A stretch of 64,000 nucleotides of DNA. It comes from Mycogone perniciosa. Taxonomy: Eukaryota > Ascomycota > Sordariomycetes > Hypocreales > Hypocreaceae. The position numbers and the translations under genes are program-made. Positions within the stretch are counted from its first letter, which is position 1; each line of letters begins with the position of its first letter. Positions 20,698-31,333 of this stretch are shown here, in pieces. Under the pieces are notes generated by a model. It had not been told where the DNA came from and ran no database searches. It worked only from the letters and a program-made list of their open reading frames with translations. The DNA lies in the NCBI GenBank assembly GCA_025331125.1, contig JAOALB010000202.1, positions 1 through 64,000 on the forward strand, given 5' to 3'.

Positions 20698-21364
20698 TTG
20701 TTTGTTTGTTTGTTTTATTATTAACGTCTATTAAGTAATATAGTTACACAAATCCCCTATGGGCAATAGGATAGTAGGAGCCGGCCAAGGTCTTTATTCT
20801 GCCCACAGACAAGATATTGGGCCACCCCTATGTAGTCCTGTCGGTTCAAGACCGGCCTGACTGGCCAGCAAGCTGCCAGAAAATAGCCGGGGGTGTTGAC
20901 CCTATAGCTGTTCGCTACGTTTTAATTTACAAAGGAAATGGTTTGAGGCCTAAGGCCTCGCGGTTCAGGCACTAGGATGAAAAACCCTCTTTATAGAGGG
21001 AAAAAAAACCTGAGTGCTAGCTGTCGGGACCTCTTATAAGGCGATGTAGTTTTCGAGGCCTCTTGCGTGGGAGGCAGTGTGTTATCGTCGGCAACACCTT
21101 TTGCGAGGCGGCAGCCGTGCCTCTTGCGAGGCAGAGTGTCGTTTATTGCCTTTTATGAGGCAATATGCTAGCAGCAGAGCTGTATAGATGTTGTCGCCAG
21201 CTCTCGAGGGAGGTGAAGCTTTCCGAATTCCTCCCTCTTTATGCACTGCTAAGGCCCGGTAAGCCTAAGCGGAAAGACAGGCCAGTAGGCCTGCAAAAAT
21301 TACCCCGCACATTAACAAGCCATAACAGCTGCTAGCATGGGAGAATTTTTATAGGGGAGAGTTG
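20698..21364 (-). mobile_element. SINE-like non-LTR element, copy 2, with 14-bp target duplication
   Basis: It is flanked by TTTAAAAATGTAGT at 20684-20697 and 21365-21378. In element sense it starts CAACTCTCCCCTATAAAAATT and ends in an AAAC-repeat tail (TTTG repeats on the plus strand). The last ~90 bp (20698-20790) match the 3' end of the LINE at 56002-56080 after allowing RIP changes: GTCTATTAAGTAA, then TAGTTA, AAATCC, GGCAATAGGATA. No coding frame is recognised. It inserted into the AT-rich mariner remnant and is itself not RIP-mutated, so it arrived after the remnant had been damaged. Confidence 0.82.
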
Positions 21365-21378
21365 TTTAAAAATGTAGT
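21365..21378. repeat. Target-site duplication, right
   Basis: TTTAAAAATGTAGT, identical to 20684-20697. Confidence 0.88.
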
Positions 21379-21432
21379 ATCTGGTTAGGTAATTTTTTAC
21401 AAGTTGGTCGGAACTTTTGTTAAGTGACTGTA

Positions 21433-22204
21433 CGATAGTTATGTAGACGCCCAAGCTCCCCCTTTGATGCGTTTGTAGTCAGATGCAACTATAGCTCGAT
21501 TCTATAGCCGAGCCCTATAAGTGGGCTAGAAAAGCCAGGAGAAGAGAAAGGAGGGCTAGCATCGCCAAAGGGAGGGCAGCGTGGAGAGAAGCAGCAATAA
21601 GTGGGGCTCATTTGCGCCCGAGAACAGAAGCTCTACGCTCGCGGACCTCAAGCGGACCAATTTATCCCACATCTATATATACGCATTAACTTATTGTTAT
21701 CTAGGGTATCCATAGAGTCAATATTTTTGTAAGCAATTTCTATTACTTTTGGGTCACTAATTAATACTTATGTGAACATGCGTCACTATTGCATCGCGGT
21801 AAGTAAAATGGCGATGTAGACCATTGGCTAGCCAACAAGGCGAAATTTGCGTGGATGAAGACACTGTGTTGGTTCTAGTGGGGCATGTAGCCGTGTAGCG
21901 GGCTCTGTCGGTCATACTTGGCATTCTCCGTTCTCATTGCATAAAGGACTGGGGAAGGCATCTGGCCTCCTCAATAAGTAGAACAAGCGGCTGCGGGAGG
22001 CCTTGGAGGCGCACTCGCTATGGAAGCTTGGAATCTGAAAGAAGACATGACTGGGTAAGAGGATCACCTATATGCTGGGCCAATTGCCCTGTCTATTCCA
22101 TGCTTGGCAGATTGTAGCTCTCTCGCAAAGTTATCTCCACACTTTTATGGCATCTCGCGCTTCCTTTTCCGGCCTTAGTTATTTAAGTTGATGTAGCCTA
22201 GAGG
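21433..22204. other. Intergenic, no gene recognised
   Basis: Normal-composition sequence between the mariner remnant and the 3' end of the kinase-like pseudogene. No open frame or repeat I can name. Confidence 0.4.
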
Positions 22205-24438
22205 CTAGCGGCCGCGGAACTCGGCCCGTTCAAAATCCACAATTATAATAGAGCCAGTATCCGTATTATATAGCATATTGCGTATCTCTGCGTTATAATG
22301 CAGGACCTAAAGTTTATAAATTTATTTTAAGGCCTTGACAGCTCCTTTAAGAAAACTCGCCTTAGTAGCTTATTTAAAATAATTAAATAAAGGCTTCCCG
22401 GCTTAGCTTAAAAGTATAAAGCAGATATATACCCTGCAGTTATAGTAGTAAAGTTACACTAGGTCGATATTGCTAAAATATATAGGGATATATTTCCTTT
22501 AAATTATCTAGAGTTAATTATATATAGTATTTTTATACTAAAAAAGCGCGCAGTCTATACCCTTTATACCCTTTACAATAAGTATATAGCTATAGGATAA
22601 TAGCTGCAGCTTGAAAAGCGACCCTTGTAAACCTGTTAAATAGATTAGTGTATAATCTGCATTATAACCTTAATCTATAGCAAGCTAGGTATAAAGGAGC
22701 TAGAGAAACTTTAATCGATTAATATACCTTTTTCTATAGTAATTTACATTTAGGCAGTTCTTGTTTAACAATCCACTATATACTAGCCTAAAAAGGTATC
22801 CCTATATATAGAATAGGCAGTTATATATACTTAGGTTAGTTCTTTAATGCTAGCTTTATTTTACACTAGCACTATAACTAGAGCTCCTCCCTATTAATAG
22901 CGCTGCTTCTTTAACCTAATGTAAAGGATAAGCTAAACGGCCAGTAGGGGAAAAGGGACCTTTATCTTTATCAGTTAATACTAGATAGGTATTGTCTAAT
23001 AGCTTACACTTAAAATAGGTCTAAATTAGTAAGCGTTTAAATCCTTTTTAACGCTAAGCCTTATAAAGAGAATTCTTTAATGATTTAGGTTTATAATCCT
23101 TTAAAGAGATAGTATATAAGATATTATTAACCTCTACAGCCTAAATATTTAGTTTTTTAGCCTTATTATACTATAACTCTGGCGGTAGTCTTGCCTTAAA
23201 AGCTTAAAGGATAAAAGCAAAAACCTATACAACAGCTATACAATAAAGTCTTACTTTATTATTATCTTATATATCTAGTTTTAGTATATAAACTAAAAAG
23301 TATACAGTAAAGGGGTTATTAAGGATATATAGAAAAATTAAAGTTTGCCCTATATATATATAACTATATTAAATGCTTTTGCCAATTATATAAAAAAAGA
23401 GCTAAATAATAATAGCAGTATAAAGCCACTTAATATTAAAGGCAAAGCCCTCGGCTTTTTAGTTAATTATATTACAATTAGGCTAAATTTCTGCTTTAAG
23501 CCCTTTAATGACTTTATAACAGTCAGCTTATATAGCGCCTTATACTCAATAGCAAGTGCCGCGACACTTTAGCCTCCTAAAGTCTTATAAATATAAAATT
23601 AATCCACTTAATTCCCTTTTCCTTTTACTTTACAATATTTCTTGCAAGCTAGCGTTTTAAAAGCTAAAGTTAAAGCTATAAAAGGGGTATTACCTTCGCT
23701 AAGATTTATTTTCTCTATAGATTTAGAAATTAAATTAATAGGATTTTTAAAATTTATATAGCTTTTAAATATTATTATTCTTTTAAAGCCGATAGCATTT
23801 TATATTAATAGATTATTAAATGCCTCCTTTACTAGCCGCTTAACTGCATTTTCAACAGTATCCCTTTTAATATATTATAACTTATCTTTACTGCTAATTC
23901 AATAAAGCGAGGATTTAATATATTGCAGTTAATAAAAAGATAAAAATAGGCGTTAAAATAAAAAAGAGGGGCTAGTTAAAAGCTAGTCTTAAGTCTTTTC
24001 TTGCAAGGTCGGAAACTCCTTTTAAAGAATAATTTATTTAAAGTATAGCCAGCCAATTAAATCAGTTAAAGTGCTTTATATAATTAAACTATATTCTATT
24101 ACTACTTTAATAGTAAAGTTAATTAAGTGGCAGGCTTTAATATATTAAAGGAGGGTCTATAGCTGCAATTTAATAAATAGTTCTTTAGCCTATTTGCGTC
24201 GACGCTGCTCTTCCAATGCACGACGCTCCGCTTCTTTACGCCTCTGTTATTCTTTTTCGCGTTTCTGTTGCTCCGCCGATGCACAACGCTCCGCTTCTTC
24301 GCGCTTCTGTTGTTCTTCTTCTCGTTTCTGTTGCTCCGCCGATGCACAACGCTCCGCTTCTTCGCGCTTCTGTTGTTCTTCTTCTCGTTTCTGTTGCTTT
24401 TCCCGGAGTAAGCGTCGTAGCTCTTCAATATCGTCCAT
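22205..24438 (-). pseudogene. Coiled-coil/kinase-like fungal accessory protein, RIP-destroyed except its N-terminus
   Basis: The start is the ATG at 24438 with MDDIEELRRLLREKQQ. About 60 Gln/Glu/Lys/Arg-rich residues follow, predicted coiled coil, with a tandem ~19-residue repeat (EEEQQKREEAERCASAEQQ). Beyond ~24180 the composition collapses to A/T, but the frame is still traceable: TLL-YIKACH near 24135, FPTLQE and DDLLTSPLF near 24010-23980, and at the 3' end HKL/LHYDAE-like text near 22290 and IIIVDFERAEFRGR near 22240. That order (coiled coil, ACH block, kinase-like tail with DFE in place of DFG) fits a kinase-like family widespread in Eurotiomycete accessory DNA. Frequent TAA/TAG codons at Gln/Trp sites show RIP. 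No function is expected. Confidence 0.65.
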
Positions 24439-24901
24439 TCTAGATCCCTAGCGCATTAAGTCCGAGAATGGTTGCTTCGGGCTTTGAAAGGGCAAGGGTT
24501 TTCTGGAGTTGTCAGAAGAGAGCAGAAAGAATTGGACGAATCCCCTGTTGCCAGGCTCTCCCCAACATTCCGGTGTTCAATGTTTACGCTTTTAACGCCC
24601 CACTTAGCGCGCACGTGCTTCTATCTTTGCGCCATTGCTATGTTAGTTTTTTGGGGGGGACTGCTTAAATTAACGCCTGGGCACCTGCTATAAGATGGAG
24701 GTGACGGATTGCAGGGCGTTGATTGGCTAGCTGGAGGTTTTGTTCATGAGCTCCCTTCTAACGCTGGAAGCCCTCAATCACATTACTCCTAATTGATCGG
24801 GAGGAGCGATATAGGTGGTGAGGCTCCGTACTCGAGGAGCACTCGTATTGCGGGTAGGTGAAATGGAGGCGGCGACTTTGCTGTGGGAAAATGAGGAGGG
24901 A

Positions 24902-25301
24902 GTTACTGGTAATTGGCTCCGAAGGGCTTACAAAAATTCTTGCGCGGAGCGGAATTGTTGCCAGTACTCTTTTATTAGGGTATCTATGATGCGATTTGTT
25001 ACCGCCAATGTCATCAAGGCATATACAAGTTACTGGGAACTTGATGTAAAGGTGTATTTTGTTTCTAGTAATTGTAATAGCGGGCATGTGTATGTACTAG
25101 TAACCTTAAACATTAAATTACTAGTCATGACCGCTACCCAAAACATCAATTCCCAGTAACTTTAATCACTTAAGTGAGCAGTATATAGGGGTTACCAGTA
25201 GCTGATCTGGTGGTGGTCACTGGTATGTAGCGGCTACCAGTCACTCACTACGAGTAAATACCAGTAACACTCTCCCTCTAAATTAAAGGTTACTACCGGT
25301 A
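24902..25301. promoter_or_regulatory. Cluster of TACCAGTAAC / GTTACTGGTA motifs
   Basis: Near copies on both strands at 24902, 25029, 25096, 25152, 25191, 25216, 25234, 25259 and 25289, i.e. nine in 400 bp, usually GT(T/C)AC(T/C)GGTA or its reverse. Such a cluster could bind a dimeric regulator or be the wreck of a short tandem repeat. I cannot assign a factor. Confidence 0.35.
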
Positions 25302-25686
25302 CTTCAGATAGCCACCAGCGGGCGCCTTCACCTGCTTAAAGCTGGTGTTGCTAAGAGCTACATTTCTTTGTTTTAAAATGACAAGGTTAACTAGTAATTT
25401 AGCAGCCCGTGGAACGCGCTGACTCATGCAAGCGCTGAATGCGTTGCCTGTTGCAACGTTAGGATCATTTTAATCTAAGGACAACTTCTATTCCATCTAC
25501 TAAACTGTCTATGAACCAATTACATCCACTAAATGCATCCATCCACCAAACCATCTACCAAAATAATCCATCCACCAAATGCATGACCTACGAACTCCGT
25601 AAATGCTATCTATTAACTGAATATAATTGCCTAGCCGGTCGACCACTTTTTCAGAATTCTGTTCCCCCCTGTAGCCGCCTGGCCGG

Positions 25687-25798
25687 CTGGCTGGTTAAAT
25701 ATTTTATTTTCTAAAAAGAGGACAACCGGCCAGCAGATTCACCAACTAGCTGGTTGAATATTTCTCGTTTTCTAAAAAAGGACAACCGGCCAGCAGAT
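25687..25798. repeat. Tandem duplication, two ~53-bp units
   Basis: CTGGCTGGTTAAATATTT...GGACAACCGGCCAGCAGAT at 25687-25739 recurs at 25746-25798 with a few substitutions. Both units carry CCGGCCAG. Confidence 0.8.
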
Positions 25799-25949
25799 CG
25801 GCCAAAAAGAAAACATCATACTATCGAACAGATCACTCACTTAACTTGAAGCCCGATGGGAAAACTTCAGGCTTGTCTGGTGGTCCGTTCATACCAGATC
25901 CGAATTCGGAGCCTTCCGTTCTCAGCTACTCTCCACGAGCCGGCACAAC

Positions 25950-26669
25950 AATGTCGGAATCAAGGGATGCGGCTATCAAAGCAGCAATTGCAAAGTAAAT
26001 TAGAAAAAATCACTGAGGCCATCGCCGCTCAAGCTGACTCAACCGATATCGCACAGAGCGTTCAATAATTCCAGCCTTTCTGACGTCACAATCCATCTTG
26101 CTGGACTCGAACTGCCTGCTCATCGTCTCGTGCTGACGGCTCAAAGTGAGTACTTTAGTAAGGCTCTGAAGAACGAATTTCAAGAAGGAAATGAGAGGGA
26201 ATTTAAGTTTACAGAGGGAAGTATGCATGCCCATTGGAGGGTATTCGAATACATGTATACAGGGACATATTCTGAGGATGCGGCGTCTGCTTTAGACGCT
26301 CAAGGTCTTTTCACCATATCCCCCTATTAGCTTTACACTAATCGTTTTTAAGATGATGATGAACTGTTGAAAGACGTCCAGGTGTACTCTCTCGCCGACT
26401 ATTTCCTCGTGGACGGACTGAAAGAAATTGCCCTTCAACGGTTCAAGTCGAAGATTGCGAAACTTTGGTGTAGCGAAAGATTTATTGACTGCATCAGAGT
26501 CATATGCATCCACGAGCAATACAGATTGCCAGCTAAGGAAAGCCGTTGTGTCGATTGCGTATTCTCGGTTGGTAGAGCTGTGGGTGAAAAGCCCGTTTCA
26601 AGACTTGCTCCGCGAGGGTGGCGATTTCCCAGTAGATCTAATAGTAAGGATAGTCGAGTCTAAATATTG
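25950..26669 (+). pseudogene. BTB/POZ-domain protein with three frameshifts
   Basis: The likely start is the ATG at 25950 (MSESRDAAIKAAIAK). The reading then shifts frame to LEKITEAIAAQADSTDIAQS, shifts again near 26065 to SLSDVTIHLAGLELPAHRLV (the BTB core), and runs on with LTAQSEYFSKALKNEFQEGN and HWRVFEYMYTGTYSED. A 48-bp intron follows. Exon 2 gives DDDELLKDVQVYSLADYFLV and breaks again near 26500 before SYASTSNTDCQLRKAVV, ending at 26669. BTB domains mediate dimerisation and cullin-3 recruitment; fungi carry many copies of unknown function. Three frame breaks in ~220 codons with normal composition indicate decay by indels, unless the assembly is at fault. Confidence 0.75.
26305..26352 (+). 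other. Intron within the BTB pseudogene
   Basis: A GTCTTTTCACC donor, CACTAATC branch-like text and a TTTTTAAG acceptor. Splicing joins LDAQ to DDDELL in frame. The donor is not the consensus GTATGT/GTAAGT. Confidence 0.6.
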
Positions 26670-27445
26670 ACTAGGGAGGTTGTATGTAATATCTTATCTT
26701 GACGCACTGTTTTGATCAAAGAATGCACCTTGCCGAGGAGCAGTGTGTATGGATTGTTGCGTCCGAATTCGCTTTCCTTTTCTTCCCGCGAGGATAACAT
26801 AGACATTCAAGCCTCTAGTTCAACTTCACTCTTTATGATCGAGGCTGAAGCTAATGAAAAGAAAGATACAGATGCCCAATTTAAAGATTCCGGATGGCCA
26901 CCTCTGCCAGCTTGTGTGGGAAGTGTTACGATCTTACGGTTGCTGGCGGGCCATTGGGAGGTTGTTCATAATTGGGGTTTGGGATACTACCGTTCTTCTG
27001 CCCCCCCCCCCCCCGCCCGGGGCCACTTGATGAAGATACATGAACCAATATTACTTGACCTTTAGATCCCTTTTTAATGATCGTACAGGCCAACAAACTA
27101 GAAGTTTGATGTTAACCGCTGTGTGAGAAGCCAGGGCAATAAACATGTCCATAGAAGCTAGGGCTAATTAGGGGCTTTGTGCTTGGATTAAAAGCGTTAT
27201 CGTCCGAGAATCGCCGTACTTTCCCTTTTAACTCTAGGTACTTCTCAATACTTGAGTGATACTCTCGTAGAGTGGTTTTAAGGCGAATGTCTGCTTTTGA
27301 CCGAAACTTACAGGCTAGATTTATCGCCACTTCTGGCTCTTTTACAGAGCAAAGTATATTTGAGTACCAGACAAGTACTATTAGCCCCTGCACCCATCAT
27401 GACTGCATCTACTGTAGATTTGGGGGGGTGGGGGTTAAAAATCAC
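26670..27445. other. Intergenic with a 14-base C homopolymer
   Basis: A 117-codon plus frame at 26712-27065 has no motif and is not supported. A run of 14 C lies at 27001-27014. Nothing else recognised. Confidence 0.4.
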
Positions 27446-28800
27446 CTACCCTCGTGCTTCTGGGATGTTCAGCTCGAGGACCTGAAGCTGAGCGTGAATG
27501 GTCGTCGCGGTTTTATCCTGTCGCGTGATGACGTCGGGAGACTTCAGATACTCAAACATTCCCCGGGTTTCCCGCAACGGAGCCAGGAAGGACATGATAG
27601 AGATGGTAGGCTCGGCTTCACTCGGATCCAGAGCGTCCAACACATGCTGCCTGAGCTTCTTCTCGGCCATCGGGGACTAGAATATCTCGATCTGGCCCTT
27701 CATCGCGTTGATGTTGGCCTGCAGCAGCGTGAAGTGCCGCGCGTTGCTGTTGGATCTAATTGCCTCGGCGTCACGGGTGGCAGGTTAGCAGGGAGGCCGT
27801 TGGTGTTGTTCCAGACATTTTGCCAAAAGTTCGTGCTCGTTATGGCTGGGGTGCAGGTGTGCGGGCCTTCGAGAGTGATCTGCCCGATCTCTGTCTAGCC
27901 ACCGTTTGGATTGGGTCTCCGGAATCAGGCGGGACGGTGTGCCCACTGCCGGCCGTGGTTGGCGACCGCGGCGAAACGGGCTATCGTGACTGCCTGAACA
28001 CGCACAGTGATTGTGAGTGACAAGGTTTTAATTTCTTCTTGAGGTGTGGTAAACTCACCGGCACGGTATGCTCGACTTTGATTGCTTGCAAGGTCTTGCG
28101 GAGAAACCACCGGATCGTTGCAGTTCCGTCATCTCATCTGCCACCAACGCCTCGCGATACCCTCTAGGCCATTTTGGATGTTCCTCATGTAACCCGCGGG
28201 GGTTGGGTAGGTTAGAGAATACTGCGTTATGACTACCCCAGCCGCCGTCATCCAATTGAAGGGCCTCTTCGCGCCGCGCTTCTCCAAGAGGGAGAGGCTG
28301 ACATCATCATCAGCGATAGAGATGATAGAATCCCTCCTTTTCAGAGACTGATTTCCCCATTCATCCTCCCCATCCTGATTGCAGGCGAGGTGGTCGAGCT
28401 CACAGGTCGTAGTATCGCAGTACAAAGGGGCGGAAGGGCCTTGCTAACCTGACAGCACATAGCTTTCTCTCTGCCCCCTTTTGGGTCACAGCATATTAAT
28501 ATAAGCGTCCTCGTCCCAGAACATGAACATAGGGAACTGAAGAGATGGAAGATGAGGACAGTGGAAAGACAGTCAAACAAAAGCAAAACTTACAACTGCA
28601 TATATTCCAAGAGCTACCACCCGCATGAGAGTCGACTTGGACTTTGGCTATGTCTTTGCCATTCTCTTGCATTTTGCAGTTTGAATCCACGCAATCTGGC
28701 GCGCTGCCCCTCCAGGCGCAGTCATGCAAGGGTGTGTCTTTCGGGCAACAATACTCTAGCAAAGTTACGTTCAGACACCCATGGTTAGCCATGGCACCAA
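27446..28800 (-). pseudogene. C-terminal part of a GH18 (killer-toxin-like) chitinase, decayed
   Basis: From high to low coordinates, a Cys-rich module YCCPKDTPLHDCAWRG and CVDSNC near 28740-28680 is followed by a probable intron. Next comes the DDDVSLSLLEKRG block near 28305 with KRPFNWMTA, then an FWQNVWNNTNGLP block near 27820, FTLLQANINAMKGQIE near 27710, and a frame at 27670-27446. This order matches the C-terminal half of large secreted fungal GH18 subgroup C chitinases, which resemble the alpha/beta subunit of yeast killer toxin. The GH18 barrel and the usual LysM modules are absent. The frame is broken at several places (stops near 27680 and around 28055), so it is not expected to make an active enzyme. 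Cys-rich traces may continue to ~29070. Confidence 0.6.
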
Positions 28801-30352
28801 CAAGAATTCATGGACAAGTTTAATCCACCACTCAGTGTTTTCTGCATTCAGAGGGCAATTACCTTTCTTGGTTGCCATTTACTTGTTGCCTGGCTTGCAG
28901 CTGGGTTCTCCGAAGCTGTGGTTTCAACTCTACCGTTAGCCCATCCTTATGATATGGAGCAGTCATCAAGGTCAGGAGGTTTTCCTACCATTGAGTCCAG
29001 TAGCAGCCATCTAGCACTGTCTCCCAGTCCCCAGCTTCGCAGCAAACGACCTTTTTGCCCCTAGCACAGACATAAGTGTCTGATTCTCAATATTTTTCAG
29101 GACCGCCTCCCCTATTATGGAAATAAGACAAACTTAATTAGCATCATTCAAAACAATTTTCATACTTTTAGGTTCCTTCTTCATTTCACATCTCTCAGGG
29201 TCCCCTCGAGAACTCGAGCTGTTGTGCTAGGGCATCATTCCAGGACATGATAAACCGTGGCCTGTTTGAACTGTGTCCTGAACTAGGCAGAAAATCATCT
29301 TGGAATTTCCTAGCCAGATCCGTTAGGAATCATCGGGTTCAATTCAGGCTTCCTCGTGTTGGGGTAGACAGAGCCATGATGGTTAGCCCATCATCTAGTC
29401 ACGCCAGCTAAGTTATTTAACCAAGGTGGTAAGGGGGACTGCATACTTGATTAAGACCACACACAGATACTTCTCGGGTGATTATGGCTCTCCGAATGGC
29501 CATATCCCTCATTTGAGGTATTGTGCCTGACTCGAAGATTTTTACTTGGTTCACTCAACCTTAAGGTAGTGTAGATGTTGTTGGATGACGCATTCTACGC
29601 TATTGATTGAAGTTATTGAAAGGGAAATACGAGAAAGAAGCTGAATAGTAGCTGAAACTGGCAGCCACGCCATGTGACGGAGCGTTCTTTTCGCTTAGAT
29701 CCCAGCAGCACTACCCCTTTCTTAACCAATACTTGTACTATTTCCTTATATACGAGCTCTCCTCATTCACTTACGAGTCGTATACGGGTACTCATTTGCA
29801 TATGAGCACTTATCTATATATGTGCTCATTCGTATACGCTTACTCATTCGTATATATATACTTATAGTATGCACTATTTCGTACTCATATGAGTATTGTT
29901 GGTGGGTAAATTACGCCTCGTAACCAAGAAGTATATATATCTTATCAAAGTGGGAACTATACTAATATTAAGTTTTATTGGAATAATACGCCCGCATCTC
30001 TCATTAGAATATTAGAACCAGAACTGGACTAGGCATGTGGTAGTAACCCCCAGAATACAGCAAGATCAGCCCTATCTACTCCGTATTCTTATTTAAACCC
30101 CTTAAGGCTGCAAGTGCAGCTGCGTTTATATTTCTTTGGACAAATAACGGCCATTTGAGAACACCATTTTGGACTCCTGCTGAGCTTGAAATACGCCTAT
30201 CAAGCACCTGTTTACCCCCTAAGTTGCATGTTACATCGTTGTTTCTGATCAGCCTGGCTGGTAACGCCGCTGCCAGATGGAAGGTGAACTGGTCAGTGGT
30301 CCTCTTCAACGCTCCTAGAAGGCGTATGACCTGTTTTTTCTGTTGCTAATCA
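28801..30352. other. Largely unassigned; contains a ~20-bp tandem repeat
   Basis: Possible upstream traces of the chitinase relic lie at 28900-29070. 29100-29740 shows no gene. The frames at 30076-30349 on both strands are short and motif-free. Confidence 0.35.
29765..29880. repeat. Imperfect ~20-bp tandem repeat (ACTCATTCGTATAC type)
   Basis: TACTCATTTGCATATGAGC, GTGCTCATTCGTATACGCT and TACTCATTCGTATATATAT follow each other, and CATATGAG recurs at 29775 and 29887. About four degenerate units. Confidence 0.6.
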
Positions 30353-30357
30353 GCGCG

Positions 30358-30730
30358 TGTATACAGTTATTGGGATCAGCAATACCAATATTATTCGGAA
30401 TCCAGATACGTCGAAGACTATAAAACCACCGGATGTCCATGGGGCACTCGGGGCATGATACCAATTGGTCCAGATGTCCATGATCCTGAAGTTACCGACC
30501 TCTGCAAGAACCGAGGAACCCCGCAGCCAAGAGCATGCGAACACTACGGCCAGTGCGACCAACAACATCACAAATCGCTTGATTTCAATAAATGCTTTTC
30601 CGATTATTCTGAAATATGGTTTTTTGCCGGTACGTAAAGACTTGTATTCTAAAATCCATCCAGAGGTCTAAACTAACTATAATAATAGGCTGCTGTGCCA
30701 ATGGCGGTAATATTCCTGCGGGCTGTACCT
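30358..30730 (+). pseudogene. Unrecognised cysteine-containing fungal protein fragment with an intron
   Basis: The plus frame from ~30362 reads YSYWDQQYQYYSESRYVED, then TTGCPWGTRGMIPIG, VTDLCKNRGTPQPRACEHYG, and SDYSEIWFFAG. An intron (donor GTACGTAAAG at 30636, CTAAC branch at ~30673, acceptor AATAATAG at ~30690) then leads to CCANGGNIPAGCT and a stop. Seven or more Cys in ~110 residues suggest a secreted, disulfide-bonded product. No start codon lies upstream in frame, so the N-terminal exon is missing or unrecognised. After the stop the frame reads on with further Cys codons (near 30830-30880), which could mean a premature stop. Family unknown. Confidence 0.35.
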
Positions 30731-31333
30731 AAAGACGGGCTAAAGACCTAGTGTCCGGATCGGTCCCGATGTCTTCGGAGATCAACGGCCGGACTGGGGG
30801 TAGAGCCGCCGGCACCGGCAACGGACAGTGCGATACTCGCCTAAACTCTCCTTTCGCCTGCAATTGCAGAGATATATGTACCGTCTTCTATGACGTAAGA
30901 TTTAGGGGCTGTATGTAGATTGAAATGTTGATTGTTTGAAATGTTTATTGTTCACTATTTGGTTTCCAATAGCAGCTTGGAAAATGGCTTTTCCCCCTCT
31001 CTTTTGGTGGCAGTCTTGTTCATACCTGTGCACGCAAGCCATCCATTCTCTGCCTTGGTAGTCTATAAATTAACTTCATCATCGATAAAGCATTCAATAA
31101 GATGTGCCTAATTCATAATGGTGCTATAATTCAGGAAAGACCAGCAGCACGTTTAGCTGCATTTTTCCTTCAATCGATTCGAACGGGCGGCGCCTCAGGC
31201 CGCGTTTCCCCCTGTTTTTCTAAGCCTTGGTCAGCCTAGGCTGCGAGCCTTCGTTTTTTCGTTCGATTCGACCGGGCGGCTCCCTTAGCCGCGTTTTTCG
31301 TCGTTTTCAGGTCTTTCAACACGATGGGCCTCT
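30731..31333. other. Intergenic with a short GC-rich direct repeat
   Basis: CGATTCGAACGGGCGGC...GCCGCGTTT at 31175-31208 recurs as CGATTCGACCGGGCGGC...GCCGCGTTT at 31264-31297, just ahead of the zinc-finger-like frame. This may be a leader region. No other gene seen. Confidence 0.45.

Larger units (their letters stand above)
20125..21430. mobile_element. Non-autonomous Tc1/mariner remnant interrupted by a SINE-like insert
   Basis: Ends are 29-bp inverted repeats (CAGTGGGTTGACAAAAGTTCCGACCAACT at the left, its reverse at 21402-21430) matching at 25 of 29 positions. TA lies on each side (20123-20124, 21431-21432). The interior 20160-20690 is extremely AT-rich (RIP). Subtracting the 667-bp insert and one copy of its duplication leaves ~625 bp, too short for a transposase, so it was non-autonomous or deleted. 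Confidence 0.88.
24439..25949. other. Intergenic with a dyad-motif cluster and a tandem duplication
   Basis: Upstream of both the kinase-like pseudogene and the BTB pseudogene. It contains the TACCAGTAAC cluster (24902-25301), CATCCACCAAA-like short repeats at 25520-25590, and a 53-bp tandem duplication at 25687-25798. No gene recognised; the frames at 24468-25159 lack motifs. Confidence 0.4.

Noticed and set aside
24194..24451. Plus-strand Cys/Ser/Phe-rich frames with repeated CCSADAQRSASSRF
   Set aside because: They are the antisense shadow of the repeated coiled-coil start of the minus-strand kinase-like pseudogene.
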